From positions 52,909 through 116,908 of the forward strand of contig JAHBWD010000024.1 of the NCBI GenBank assembly GCA_019637175.1: 64,000 nt of DNA, in the 5' to 3' direction. Positions 16,526 through 25,546 of the stretch are shown piece after piece; position 1 is the stretch's first letter; each line of letters opens with the position of its first letter. The notes under the pieces were generated by a model. It did not search any database and was not told the DNA's origin. It saw nothing but the letters and a program-made list of their open reading frames with translations. A program made the position numbers and the translations under genes. The stretch comes from Labilithrix sp. (GTDB taxonomy: Bacteria; Myxococcota_A; Polyangia; Polyangiales; Polyangiaceae).

Positions 16526-18352
16526 CTACTTCTTCGTCGCGGGCTTCTCCGGCGCCGGCTTCTCGGGCGTGGGCTTCTCGCCCGCCGCCGAGAGCAACGC
16601 TTCGAGCCGCGCCTTGGCGACCGGCACCGTGGTCGGATCCTGCGCCGCCTTCTCGACGAGCGCGCGTCCGTCCTTCGGGTCGACGCGGAGGAGCGCCTCG
16701 CCCACGCGCGCGACCGCCAGACCGATGTCTTCGGTCTCCGCCGAGGCGCGGTACATCGCGAAGAACTGACGGAGCGCCGGCAGCTCGTCCTTCGTCGCGA
16801 GCGTCGCGAGCGCCGACGCGGCGCGACGAACGTCGTCGTCGGTGATGGCGGGATCGAGCAAGTGTGAGGCGAGCAGCGACGCTCCCTTGGGCTCCTTCAT
16901 CGCCGCGAGCGCGTCGGCGATCGGCCCGACCGGCGGGCTCGCGAGCACGTCGGCGAGGAAGTCGTAGCGCTTGCCAAGAGCGTCGAGCATGTAGCCGGCG
17001 CCGTTGCGACGCGACGCGATCGCGGCGCGCGCGTCGGCGACGAGCACCGGCGCGGAGCGAGGATCGGACGCGATCTCGATGAGCGTCTTCGTCGCGCTCT
17101 CGTCTTCGAGCGTGGCGAGCTCGCGGAGCAAGAGGCGCTGCGCCGTCGCGAGGGTCGCCTCGCGGTTCTGCACCGCGACCGCGATCTGCTGCGCGAGCGG
17201 CGACGCCCCTCCCGGTCCCGGGAGCGCCTTGTGCGTGTCGGCGTGCACGACGCAGCTCTTGATCGGCTCGCCGAGCGAAGACTCGTGAGCGACCTGACCC
17301 GTGCGCGCGTCGAGGACGGAGATCTTCCCCTCCTCGTCGCAGAGGAGAACGCCTCCCCCGATCGCTTCGCCGCCGAGCACGTCGCTGCCGTGGGTGTGCA
17401 CCCACGCGAGCTGGCCCTTCGAGGCCTCGAACCCGATGACGATCCGGAAGTACGTCGCGTAGAAGCGCCCCGAGTCGATCCCCAGGGGGCCGTCCGGCGC
17501 GCTCGGCCGCGCGAAGAGGCGATCGCGATCGCGCGCGTTCGCCGTGGCCGCGAGCTTCTCCGTGCCCGGAACGAGCAGGCGCGGCGTTCCCGGCAGCTCG
17601 CGCGTGGGGATGCCGACGCGGCTCGCGCCGCCGCGCGACGCCATCGCGATCTTGTCGTCGAAGCGCACGTACGCGAGCTCGCCGAAGTAGAGCGCGCCGC
17701 CGATCGTGAGCGCGCGCGTCACCTTGTCGCGCAACGTGACGCGGCCGATCGACTCGCCCGTCGCGGCGTCGATCGCGCTGACGTACTGGTTGGCCCACGG
17801 CACGAACACGACGCCGCCGACGACGGCGGGATCGCCGATGGGCTTGTCGGTGTCGATCGACTTGTGGACCTCGCCGTTGCGTCCGATCACGAGGAGCGTC
17901 GAGCCGCCGCCCTTCGAGACGGTGACGGCGCTGACGTTGCCGTCGTCGCCGCCGCCGAGCAGGCTCGCGCCCGCGCTCGAGCGCGACCAGAGCTTCTTTC
18001 CGCTGTGCGCGTCGAGCGCGAAGATCTCGCCGGCGCCGGAGGCGAGCACGACGCTGCCCGCGATGACCGGGCGAGCGTCGAGCGGGTGCTGGAACGTCCA
18101 GCGCGTGCCGCTCGTGAGCGCGTAGCCGATGAGCTTGTCGTTCTGCGCTCCGGCGACCGCGACGACGACGTCGGCGCTCGAAGGCGGCTTCGCGCCGCGG
18201 AGCCTCGCGTAGACCTCGGAGATCGATCGGCCTTGGTCGTCGTTCCAGTCGGTCGAGAAGAGCGGCGGACGGAGCGGATCCGATCCGGCGCACCCGCTCG
18301 AGAGCGCGGCGCCGAGGGCGACGGCGATCGTCGCGACGAGCGCGCGGCTCAC
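16526..18352 (-). CDS. Lipoprotein with PQQ-type beta-propeller and helical-repeat tail
   Basis: The GTG at 18352 overlaps the upstream stop (GTGA) and gives a signal peptide with lipobox LSSGCAGSD, so I prefer it to an earlier in-frame start. The 608-residue product has propeller-type repeats in its first 370 residues (EIFALDAHSGKKLW, YVSAIDAATGES, KISVLDARTGQ), as in PQQ-like and BamB-like proteins. A helical region resembling HEAT repeats follows (380-585), then a Lys/Pro/Glu tail with repeated KPAPEKP. It is co-translated with the HEAT protein upstream. The pair probably forms an envelope scaffold; no enzymatic site is visible. Confidence 0.8.
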   Translation of the reverse strand: MSRALVATIAVALGAALSSGCAGSDPLRPPLFSTDWNDDQGRSISEVYARLRGAKPPSSADVVVAVAGAQNDKLIGYALTSGTRWTFQHPLDARPVIAGSVVLASGAGEIFALDAHSGKKLWSRSSAGASLLGGGDDGNVSAVTVSKGGGSTLLVIGRNGEVHKSIDTDKPIGDPAVVGGVVFVPWANQYVSAIDAATGESIGRVTLRDKVTRALTIGGALYFGELAYVRFDDKIAMASRGGASRVGIPTRELPGTPRLLVPGTEKLAATANARDRDRLFARPSAPDGPLGIDSGRFYATYFRIVIGFEASKGQLAWVHTHGSDVLGGEAIGGGVLLCDEEGKISVLDARTGQVAHESSLGEPIKSCVVHADTHKALPGPGGASPLAQQIAVAVQNREATLATAQRLLLRELATLEDESATKTLIEIASDPRSAPVLVADARAAIASRRNGAGYMLDALGKRYDFLADVLASPPVGPIADALAAMKEPKGASLLASHLLDPAITDDDVRRAASALATLATKDELPALRQFFAMYRASAETEDIGLAVARVGEALLRVDPKDGRALVEKAAQDPTTVPVAKARLEALLSAAGEKPTPEKPAPEKPATKK

Positions 18353-19224
18353 TGCGCACCTCCCGACGTCGCGAGCACGGCTTGATCGATCGCTTGCCGC
18401 ACCCTCCCCGACCACGCCGCCGGCCAGCGCTTCTGCACGTCACGCAGGAACTTGTTGGCCTCGATCGTCCCGAGCTCGCGGACGCGGCCGATGATCTTCA
18501 GCTTCGCGTCGTCGGGGATCTCCGCGGCGGGACGGAAGAGCACCTGATCGAGGCCGGTCGTGACGACGTCGAACGGGAGCTTGCCGAGCTTGCCCGCGAG
18601 CTGCTCGCATTGCTCCATCGAGCAGAGCTGGCCGAGCGACGCGGCCGCTTCGTTCACGCGATGATCGAGCGCGACGAAGAGCGGGCCGACCGCGTCTTTC
18701 GCCTTGATCGATCCGAGGCCGCTCGCGGCCGTTCCGCGGATGACGGCGTCGCCGTCGGAGAGCGCGCGCTTGAGCGCGGCGCTCGCCGCCGGGCCCTTCG
18801 TGCGCGTCAGCGCCTTGACCGCCGCGCGCCGGACCTTCGAGTTGCGATGCGTCGCGTACTGCGCGACCGCCGCGCTGCCCGCCTCCGACTCGAGATCGCC
18901 GAGCGTCTCGATCGCCGCTTGCGTGAGCGAGAGCGAGAGGCCGCGCGAGAGGGCCTCGGCGACGGCAGGCGCCGCGGCGGCCCCGCCGGGCCCGGCGATG
19001 CGAAGCTCGTCGAAGGCGTCCTTCATGGCGCCCTCTTCGCCGGTCTTGATCTTCGCGACGATCGGTTTCACGTCGACGGCCGCCGGTTTCTTCTCGTCCT
19101 TCTTTTCGTTTGGCTTCGCCTGCGCGGCCGCGTCGGTCGCGGCCGACGCTGCGCCGAGCGCGAAGAGGAGTGCGAAGAGGTGAGAGGCACGGCGCACGAG
19201 CCGGCGTGACGAAGCGGCTGCCAT
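18349..19224 (-). CDS. Secreted HEAT-repeat protein
   Basis: The 291-residue product has a basic start and hydrophobic segment (HLFALLFALGAASAA) consistent with a signal peptide cut near AAAQA. A short Lys/Glu linker precedes HEAT or PBS-lyase-type repeats from about 60 to 200, for example NSKVRRAAVKALTRTKGPAASAAL and DAVIRGTAASGLGSI. The tail contains two cysteines (LCSMEQCEQL). It starts 48 bases from the divergent membrane gene at 19274 and overlaps the next gene by 4 bases. HEAT arrays bind other proteins; the partner is probably the co-encoded propeller lipoprotein. Confidence 0.82.
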   Translation of the reverse strand: MAAASSRRLVRRASHLFALLFALGAASAATDAAAQAKPNEKKDEKKPAAVDVKPIVAKIKTGEEGAMKDAFDELRIAGPGGAAAAPAVAEALSRGLSLSLTQAAIETLGDLESEAGSAAVAQYATHRNSKVRRAAVKALTRTKGPAASAALKRALSDGDAVIRGTAASGLGSIKAKDAVGPLFVALDHRVNEAAASLGQLCSMEQCEQLAGKLGKLPFDVVTTGLDQVLFRPAAEIPDDAKLKIIGRVRELGTIEANKFLRDVQKRWPAAWSGRVRQAIDQAVLATSGGAQ

Positions 19225-19273
19225 GGCGCCGAAATATCACGTTTCCGGGCCTCTGCGGTGCTATCCGAGGCAG

Positions 19274-19975
19274 ATGTCGTCGGCTCCTCCGCCACCGTCC
19301 ACGCCGGGCCGCAAGGCGCCGGGATCGGTGGAGCCTTCGGCGGCCGGAAAACCCTCGGGAAAGGTCGAGCGGCCGCGCTATCTCTTCCTCGCGCTCGTCG
19401 CCGCGCTCTTCTTCGGCGCCGGCTGCTGGACGGAGGGGTGCAGCCGCATCGCGTTCTATCGCGGCGAGCACGACCAGGCGCAGCTCCTCAACGCCGCGAT
19501 CCGCGACGAGGCCGAGCGCGGCCGCGCCGAGGCGCTCTACCTGCGCTACACCGCGGTCGCCGACGCGGCGCGCGGGCGAGCCTACCCGATGGCCGTCGCG
19601 ATCTTCGTGCTCGGCGCCGCGCTGCTCGCGCTCGCGGCGCGCGGCCTCGCGGGAAAGTCGAACACGCGCTCCGCGCTGATGCAGATCGTCGCGGCGCAGG
19701 CCATCGCCTGCGTCGCCTCCTATTACGTCACGCGAGACGTACGCAACGCCGAGCTCGACTGGGAGGTCGAGCGAACGCTCATCCAGAAGCGCGAGACGCT
19801 CCCGGCCGATCAGTACGAGCAGCTCGTTCCGATGATGCACGGGTTTCGCACGATCGGCATCCCCGCGTGGCTCGTCTTCCGCACCGTCGCGAGCGCGCTC
19901 ATCGTCGTCGCGCTGACCCGCCCGCGCTCGCGCGAGTTCTTCGAATCGGCAGGCGGCCCCGTCTCCGAGCGCTAG
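19274..19975 (+). CDS. Multi-pass membrane protein of unknown function
   Basis: I take the ATG at 19274 (preceded by CCGAGGCAG) rather than one at 19223 that would overlap the divergent gene. The 233-residue product has a Pro/Ser/Gly-rich cytoplasmic N-terminus of about 35 residues and four hydrophobic helices (about 36-53, 105-124, 135-152 and 200-218). A soluble loop between helices 1 and 2 carries CWTEGC and charged helices. It lies 12 bases before mutL and may be co-transcribed with it, but no link to mismatch repair is known. Family not recognised. Confidence 0.7.
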   Translation: MSSAPPPPSTPGRKAPGSVEPSAAGKPSGKVERPRYLFLALVAALFFGAGCWTEGCSRIAFYRGEHDQAQLLNAAIRDEAERGRAEALYLRYTAVADAARGRAYPMAVAIFVLGAALLALAARGLAGKSNTRSALMQIVAAQAIACVASYYVTRDVRNAELDWEVERTLIQKRETLPADQYEQLVPMMHGFRTIGIPAWLVFRTVASALIVVALTRPRSREFFESAGGPVSER

Positions 19976-19987
19976 AGAGCTGGGTCG

Positions 19988-21769
19988 ATGGGGCGGATCC
20001 GCAAGCTGAGCGACGACGTCGCCAACCAGATCGCGGCGGGAGAGGTCGTCGAGCGTCCCTCGAGCGTCGTGAAGGAGCTCGTGGAGAACGCGCTCGACGC
20101 CGAGGCCACGCGCGTCGTCGTCGACGTCGAGCAAGGCGGCACGACGCTCGTCCGCGTGACGGACGACGGCGTCGGCATGGGCCGCGACGACGCCATGCTC
20201 TGCCTCGAGCGACACGCGACGAGCAAGATCGTGCGCTTCGAAGACCTCACGCGCATCGGGACCTTCGGCTTCCGCGGCGAGGCGCTCCCGAGCATCGCGT
20301 CGGTCTCGCGCCTCACGCTCCGCACGCGCGCGCGCGACGCGCACGAGGGCGTCGAGATCGAGATTCGGGGCGGCGGCGCGCCCGACGTGCGCCCGGCCGG
20401 CGGCGCGACCGGCACCACGATCGAGGTGCGCGATCTCTTCTTCAACGTCCCCGCGCGACGGAAGTTCTTGAAGGCCACCGCGACGGAGAGCGCGCACGTC
20501 GGCGACGTGCTCTTGGGCATGGCGCTCGCGCGGCCCGACGTCACGTTCGTCCTCTCGCGCGACGGCCGTCCGGTGCGCGAGTACCTCCGCGCCGCGTCGC
20601 GCGCCGAGCGCGCGCGCGCGGTCATGAGCGGAGAGAAGCTCGCCGAGTGCCGCGCGGAGCGAGGCGCGCTGGGGGTCGAGGCCATGCTCGCGCCCCCGGA
20701 GCGCGCGCGCGCGGGCGCGACGGGGCTCTCCGTGCTGGTCAACGGCCGGCCCGTCCGCGATCGCATGCTCGCCCGCGCGGTCGCCCAGGCCTACGGCTCG
20801 GTGCTCGAAGGCGGCCGCTACCCGCTCGGCGTGGTGTGGATCGACGTGCCGCCGGAGCTCGTCGACGTGAACGTGCACCCGCAGAAGGCCGAGGTGCGCT
20901 TCGCCGACGCGCGCGGCGTGTTCGACGCCGTGACGCGCGAGCTGCACGGCGCGCTCGCGACGGCGTTCGGGCTGCCGCCTCTCGGTCCCCATCCGCAAGC
21001 GCCGATCCATCGCCCGCCGGTGCCCACGCTCCGGACGCTCGAAGGCCCCGCCGCCGCGGCGCGCGCGATGGTGACGGCCGCGCGCGACGCCGAGCGCCCA
21101 GAGCTCATGCCGGAGGGCAACCTCTTCGCGCTCGGCGCCGGCGCCGTGAACGAGGAGATCCCGGCGACCGAAGCGCCGCGCGAGGCGAACGCCGCCTTCG
21201 CACGGCTCCGCTACGTCGGGCAGGTGCGCGGGACGTTCCTCGTCTGCGAGGGAGAAGACGGCCTCTACGTGCTCGATCAGCACGCCGCGGCCGAGCGGGT
21301 GACCTTCGATCGACTGAAAAAGACCCACGCGATCCACGGCGTCGCGATGCAGCGCCTGCTCGTGCCCGAGGTCGTCGAGCTGTCGCCGTCGGAGGTCGCG
21401 ATCCTCGAAGAGAACGCCGACGAGGTCTCGCGGCTCGGCGTCGAGGTGCGGAGCGTCGGCGACGCGGCCGTCGCCGTCCACGGCGTGCCTCGCCTCCTCG
21501 CGCGCGCCGAGCCCGCGCGGATCGTGCGCGATCTCGTCGCGGAGGTGTCGCGCGCGGCGGGCCGGCCCTTTCGCGGCGCCGTCGATCTCGTGCTCGCGAC
21601 CATGGCTTGTCACGGCTCGGTGCGCGCAGGCGACGCGCTCTCGCGCGAAGAGGTCGAGGCGCTCCTCGTGTCGCTCGATCGGGTCGACTTCTCGGGTCAC
21701 TGCCCACACGGGCGCCCGCTCGTGATGCGCATGACCTTCGGAGAGCTGGAGCGCAGGGTTGGTCGCTGA
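19988..21769 (+). CDS. mutL: DNA mismatch repair protein MutL
   Basis: The 593-residue product begins IRKLSDDVANQIAAGEVVERP, the invariant MutL start (shown shortened: LSDDVANQIAAGEVV). The GHKL ATPase motifs follow: ELVENALDA (near 30), DDGVGM (near 60) and FGFRGEAL (near 92). The C-terminal domain contains DQHAAAERVTFD near 434-445, close to the DQHA(X)2E(X)4E endonuclease motif with the last Glu replaced by Asp. It also has ACHGSVRAGDALS and CPHGRP, both found in nicking MutL proteins. It therefore probably nicks DNA itself, as expected in bacteria without MutH. The stop overlaps the miaA start. Confidence 0.97.
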   Translation: MGRIRKLSDDVANQIAAGEVVERPSSVVKELVENALDAEATRVVVDVEQGGTTLVRVTDDGVGMGRDDAMLCLERHATSKIVRFEDLTRIGTFGFRGEALPSIASVSRLTLRTRARDAHEGVEIEIRGGGAPDVRPAGGATGTTIEVRDLFFNVPARRKFLKATATESAHVGDVLLGMALARPDVTFVLSRDGRPVREYLRAASRAERARAVMSGEKLAECRAERGALGVEAMLAPPERARAGATGLSVLVNGRPVRDRMLARAVAQAYGSVLEGGRYPLGVVWIDVPPELVDVNVHPQKAEVRFADARGVFDAVTRELHGALATAFGLPPLGPHPQAPIHRPPVPTLRTLEGPAAAARAMVTAARDAERPELMPEGNLFALGAGAVNEEIPATEAPREANAAFARLRYVGQVRGTFLVCEGEDGLYVLDQHAAAERVTFDRLKKTHAIHGVAMQRLLVPEVVELSPSEVAILEENADEVSRLGVEVRSVGDAAVAVHGVPRLLARAEPARIVRDLVAEVSRAAGRPFRGAVDLVLATMACHGSVRAGDALSREEVEALLVSLDRVDFSGHCPHGRPLVMRMTFGELERRVGR

Positions 21770-22667
21770 CGCCGTCGACCGCGCCGTCGAGATCGCGCGC
21801 GCGCAGCCCGAGCGACTGCTCTGCGTCGTGGGCCCCACGGCGTCCGGCAAGACCGATCTCGCGATCGCGATCTCCGAACGGGTCGACGGCGAGATCGTCT
21901 CGGCCGACAGCGTCCAGATCTACCGCGGCTTCGACATCGGATCGGGCAAGCCGACCGCCGAAGAGCAGGCGAAGGCGCGCCACCACCTCATCGACGTCCT
22001 CGATCCGCTCGAGGCGATCGACGCCGCGTCGTACGCGCGGCTCGCGTCGGACGCGATCGCCGACGTGCGCGCGCGGGGCAAGGTCCCGATCCTCTGCGGC
22101 GGCACGTTCTTCTGGGTGCGATCGCTCTGGCTCGGCCTGGTGGCCGCGCCCGCGGCCGACGCGGCCATCCGCGAGCGCCATCGCGCGCTCGTCGAAGCCG
22201 AGGGCCGAAAGGCGCTCCACGACGCGCTCACGCGCGTCGATCCGACGGCCGCCGCGCGCCTGCACCCGAACGACGTCGTCCGCGTGAGCCGCGCGCTCGA
22301 GGTGCACGAGCTCTCGGGTCGGAGGATGTCCGACTTCCAGGCGGAGCACGGCTTTCGCGCCCACCGGATCGACGTCGTGATGGTCGGCCTCGCGACGACC
22401 CCCGCGGCGCTCGGCGAGCGCATCGCGAAGCGCGTCGAGGGCTTCCTCGCGCGCGGCTGGATCGACGAGGTCGAGGGGCTCGTCGCCCGCGGCTTCGGCG
22501 GCGCGCGCGCGATGGGCGCGGTCGGCTACAAAGAGGTCGCCGCCCACCTCGCGGATCCGAAGGCGCTCCCCCGCGAGTCGCTGCGCGACGCAATCGTGCA
22601 ATCTACACGTATCTTCGCGCGCCGGCAGCGCACCTGGCTCAAGAGCGCGCCGGTGACGTGGCTCTGA
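21759..22667 (+). CDS. miaA: tRNA dimethylallyltransferase MiaA
   Basis: The 302-residue product carries the P-loop GPTASGKTDLAIAI (near 25), the DSVQIYRGFDIGSGKPT block that binds tRNA and substrate, GGTFFWVRSL, and the terminal RIFARRQRTWLK. It transfers a dimethylallyl group to A37 of tRNAs reading codons that begin with U. The start is a TTG at 21759 that overlaps mutL by 11 bases; no ATG or GTG lies before the P-loop in a suitable place. mutL-miaA linkage is conserved in many bacteria. Confidence 0.96.
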   Translation: MVADAVDRAVEIARAQPERLLCVVGPTASGKTDLAIAISERVDGEIVSADSVQIYRGFDIGSGKPTAEEQAKARHHLIDVLDPLEAIDAASYARLASDAIADVRARGKVPILCGGTFFWVRSLWLGLVAAPAADAAIRERHRALVEAEGRKALHDALTRVDPTAAARLHPNDVVRVSRALEVHELSGRRMSDFQAEHGFRAHRIDVVMVGLATTPAALGERIAKRVEGFLARGWIDEVEGLVARGFGGARAMGAVGYKEVAAHLADPKALPRESLRDAIVQSTRIFARRQRTWLKSAPVTWL

Positions 22668-22679
22668 TTCGAGCGCCGG

Positions 22680-23540
22680 CTACAGGCTCAGCGTGAGATC
22701 GAGCAGCTCGCCCGCGGTCGCGGGCTTCGGCGGAGGCGCCGCGCCCTCGATCGTCGCGACCTTCGCTGCCGTGGGCAGGTTGGGCCGCGTCACGTCGGGC
22801 GAGAGCCGCGGGCCAGAGGCCTGAGGCGGCGCGGGCGCGGGGCGCTCCGGCGGCGGCCCGGGGACGCGAACGCCTTGGTGCGGCCCGTGCGGGCTCGCTC
22901 CCGGCGCGCCCTGCGCGAGGCCGGGCTCCCGCCAGCCGCCGATGAGCGTGTGCCCTTCGAGCGAAGGCGGAGGAGGCGGAATGCTCGACTTGCGCGGGGC
23001 CGGATGCACGGACGGCGCCGCGACCTGCTTGCCCGACTCCGGCGGCGGCGTGTGACGCGGCGCGCTCTCTTCTTCGTAGGTCTCGGCCTCCGCCTCCGCG
23101 GCGATCGGCCGGCGCGACGACGACGGCGTCGGCTCTTCGATTTCGTTGGCCAGCGCGGAGGCCGCGGCGATGTCGGACGGCTGCGCCGTCGGCGGCGCCT
23201 CTTCGCCGACCTCTTCGAGCTCGTCGGGCGGCAGCGTCTGCTGCCCGACGGGCTGCGCGCCGCTCTCCATCGCGATCGGCTCGTCGACGTCGATGTCGAC
23301 CTCGACCACCTCGGTCGAGACCTCGACCTCGGCGTCGAGCCCGGGCGGCTCGACCTGGGTGATCGGCGGCTGCGTCTCGGGCGCGCGCGCGTGCACTTCC
23401 TCCGTCTCTTCGACCGTGGCCTCGGCGGGAGGAGGCGCGGCGTAGGCCGCCCCGTTGGTGGGCGCGCGCGGCGCGCCGGCCCGCGACTGGACGCGCGCGA
23501 GCAGCGCCTCGAGCTTGCCGATTCGTTCGTTGGCGCTCAC
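22680..23540 (-). CDS. Acidic, proline-rich low-complexity protein
   Basis: The GTG start at 23540 overlaps the stop of the upstream gene (GTGA). The 286-residue product opens with a short amphipathic helix (NERIGKLEALLARVQSR), possibly a coiled coil. The rest is disordered, with Glu/Asp/Val-rich runs (EVSTEVVEVDIDVDEP) and Pro-rich runs, and closes with a short helix GELLDLTLSL. No catalytic domain, signal peptide or membrane helix is visible. It may be a scaffold or adaptor for its partner. The family is not recognised. Confidence 0.65.
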   Translation of the reverse strand: MSANERIGKLEALLARVQSRAGAPRAPTNGAAYAAPPPAEATVEETEEVHARAPETQPPITQVEPPGLDAEVEVSTEVVEVDIDVDEPIAMESGAQPVGQQTLPPDELEEVGEEAPPTAQPSDIAAASALANEIEEPTPSSSRRPIAAEAEAETYEEESAPRHTPPPESGKQVAAPSVHPAPRKSSIPPPPPSLEGHTLIGGWREPGLAQGAPGASPHGPHQGVRVPGPPPERPAPAPPQASGPRLSPDVTRPNLPTAAKVATIEGAAPPPKPATAGELLDLTLSL

Positions 23541-24085
23541 GACGCGCCTCCTTGCTGAAGGCTCGCGACCACGTCGGCGTACTTGCCGCCCTGCTCGGCG
23601 AGCGCCTGCGCGCGCGCGGCGGTGGCCGGCGAGCCGACGAAGTAGCGCGCGACGTTACCCTCGCGACCGAGCGAGGCGGCAGCGACGTCGCGACCGGATG
23701 CCTCGGAGAGCGCACCTGCGAGCACGGCGCCGGCGAAGGCGTCGTCGCTCACGCTCGGGTTGGTGACGACGGCGATCATCGCGCGACCCCAGCGCTCGAT
23801 GTGCACCGCGCCGACGCCGGCGACCGCGAGCTCACCCGCGACGTTGGCGACGAAGACCTCGACCGACGCAGCGCGAACGCCGTCGGCGCCGCCGAGCCGC
23901 TGCGCGACGCGAGCGCCGGAGGCGCGGCCGAGCTCGCGACCGATCCGCGCGAGGGCGTCGGAGGTCAGCGACTCGAGCGCCCCGCTCGGGATGAGCACGA
24001 GGCGAGACCCGCGCGAGTCCGAGGCTGCTCCAGCTCTCAGATCGAAGCGCACTGCACCGTTGGGATCGAAGTGCGGACCCGGCAT
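23537..24085 (-). CDS. Uncharacterised alpha/beta protein, first gene of a two-gene operon
   Basis: GAGGGAAC precedes the ATG at 24085. The 182-residue product is a single globular domain without signal peptide or membrane helix. It reads FDLRAGAASDSRGSRLVLIPSGAL near the start (shortened), then helices and strands (RAMIAVVTNPSVSDDAFAGA), and a sequence ARYFVGSPATAARAQALAEQG near the end. The pattern is reminiscent of small regulatory domains but I cannot name the family. It is divergent from the secreted protein at 24152 over only 66 bases, which contain GGTTATAGAGG, a possible -10 region. Confidence 0.65.
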   Translation of the reverse strand: MPGPHFDPNGAVRFDLRAGAASDSRGSRLVLIPSGALESLTSDALARIGRELGRASGARVAQRLGGADGVRAASVEVFVANVAGELAVAGVGAVHIERWGRAMIAVVTNPSVSDDAFAGAVLAGALSEASGRDVAAASLGREGNVARYFVGSPATAARAQALAEQGGKYADVVASLQQGGAS

Positions 24086-24151
24086 GTTCCCTCGCGGCTA
24101 AGGTTATAGAGGTCTGCGAAACAGCATGTCAAATCGGCTTAGGATGGGAGC

Positions 24152-25546
24152 GTGAGGCTCGGAGCGCTCGTCGTCGCGTTCGTCTTGATCGGCGCGGCCG
24201 ACGCCCGGGCCGATCCAGGCGAAGACGACGCGCCGGCGCCGCCGCCGGACACGGGCGTCCCGGGGCCCTGGGTGCGATACGTCGAGCGGCCGACCCTCGC
24301 CGGGGAAATTCGCACCTGCTCGATGCGCGTGCCGCTCTGCGTTCATTCGGGGCGCGGCGTCCCGGGCCGCGCCGCCCTCGACGTCCTGGCGGCGTCCGAG
24401 CGCGCGTGGGCGACGCTGACGGGGGCGATGGGGCTGCCCGCGCCGGACGTCGATCCGAGCGAGCTCCACTACCCTGTCTTCCTCGTCGACCGCGTCGACG
24501 ACGACGGCGAGCGAGGCGCTACGCACGTCGCCGCGCGTGACGTGCGGTCGCGCCTCGATCGCGCGCGCGCGTTCACCGTGATCGACGCCGGCGTGCGCGC
24601 GGGCTGCGGCCTCGACGCGCTCGCCGCGCGCGAGATCGCGCGCGCCTCGATCCATCGCGCGTCGCCCGCGATGCCCGAGGGGATCGCCCGCGCCCAGACG
24701 AGCTACCTCGCGCAGCTCGTCGCGCCCTGCTCCGTCGCGTTCGCCGCCGAGAGCGCCGCCGCGTTTCAGTCGCGGCCGGATCGCAGCGTCGTCGACGGGC
24801 ACGTCTCGGAGATCGGCGCGAGCGCGCAGATCGACCTCCCGAGCCGCCCCGCCGACGCGCGATTCTCCGAAGGCGCCGGCTTCTGGTGGGGCCGCATCGA
24901 CTGGGCCTACTCCGTGCGGCCGGGCGGCCTCTTGATGGCGACGTGGGCGCTCTCCCCTTCCCTCACCGACGTGGGCGCGCAGCGATGGCACGACGAGCCC
25001 GACGTGTTCGACGTCTTGCGCGTGAGCTTCAAGGACGCGCTCCACACGGGCTCGACGCTCGACGATCTGCTGCTCGACACGGCGATCGCGCGCGCGTTCA
25101 TGGGATCGGGGAGCGCCCACCAACCCGAGACGCGTACGCTCGGCGACGCCGCGCGCGTTCCCCTCGATTGGGATCTGCCGTGGCCGTCGGCGCCGCGGCG
25201 CGTCGCGCCACGCGCGCCGGTGCACCCGACGGGCGCGAGCTATCTCGTCGTGCGCCGTGACGGCGCGCCGCGCGACGCGCGCCTCCGCGTGGAGATCGCG
25301 TGGGAGGAGCACGCGCTCTTCCGCTGGGCGTTCGTGAAGCTCGACGCGCAGGGCCGTGAGCTGGGGCGCGTCGTGATCCCGACGCGCGAGCGCGCTGTCG
25401 AGGCGCAGATGACCCTCGCCGATCTCGGCGCGGCCGATCGGATCATGCTCGTCGGCGTCAACGCGGGCGATCCCGCCTATCGCTTCGATCCCGACGACGA
25501 AGTCTGGGAGCCGCACGGCTGGCTCCTCACGCTCGCCGCCGAGTGA
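24152..25546 (+). CDS. Secreted protein of unknown function
   Basis: A GTG at 24152 follows GGATGGGAGC. The 464-residue product has a signal peptide (MRLGALVVAFVLIGAADARA, cut before DPGE). The mature part has Cys pairs (TCSMRVPLC near 50-57 and later GCGLD, PCSVAF). It is an alpha/beta protein with no metal-binding HExxH motif, and its C-terminal third (about 340-464) looks like a beta-sandwich. The gene converges with the subtilase gene and overlaps it by 70 bases at the 3' ends. No family recognised. Confidence 0.7.
   Translation: MRLGALVVAFVLIGAADARADPGEDDAPAPPPDTGVPGPWVRYVERPTLAGEIRTCSMRVPLCVHSGRGVPGRAALDVLAASERAWATLTGAMGLPAPDVDPSELHYPVFLVDRVDDDGERGATHVAARDVRSRLDRARAFTVIDAGVRAGCGLDALAAREIARASIHRASPAMPEGIARAQTSYLAQLVAPCSVAFAAESAAAFQSRPDRSVVDGHVSEIGASAQIDLPSRPADARFSEGAGFWWGRIDWAYSVRPGGLLMATWALSPSLTDVGAQRWHDEPDVFDVLRVSFKDALHTGSTLDDLLLDTAIARAFMGSGSAHQPETRTLGDAARVPLDWDLPWPSAPRRVAPRAPVHPTGASYLVVRRDGAPRDARLRVEIAWEEHALFRWAFVKLDAQGRELGRVVIPTRERAVEAQMTLADLGAADRIMLVGVNAGDPAYRFDPDDEVWEPHGWLLTLAAE

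Noticed and set aside
19258..22287. Very long plus-strand reading frame over mutL and miaA in another frame
   Set aside because: It is Arg/Ala-rich without domain features; mutL and miaA fit in their own frames with all motifs. Long empty frames are a consequence of high GC content.
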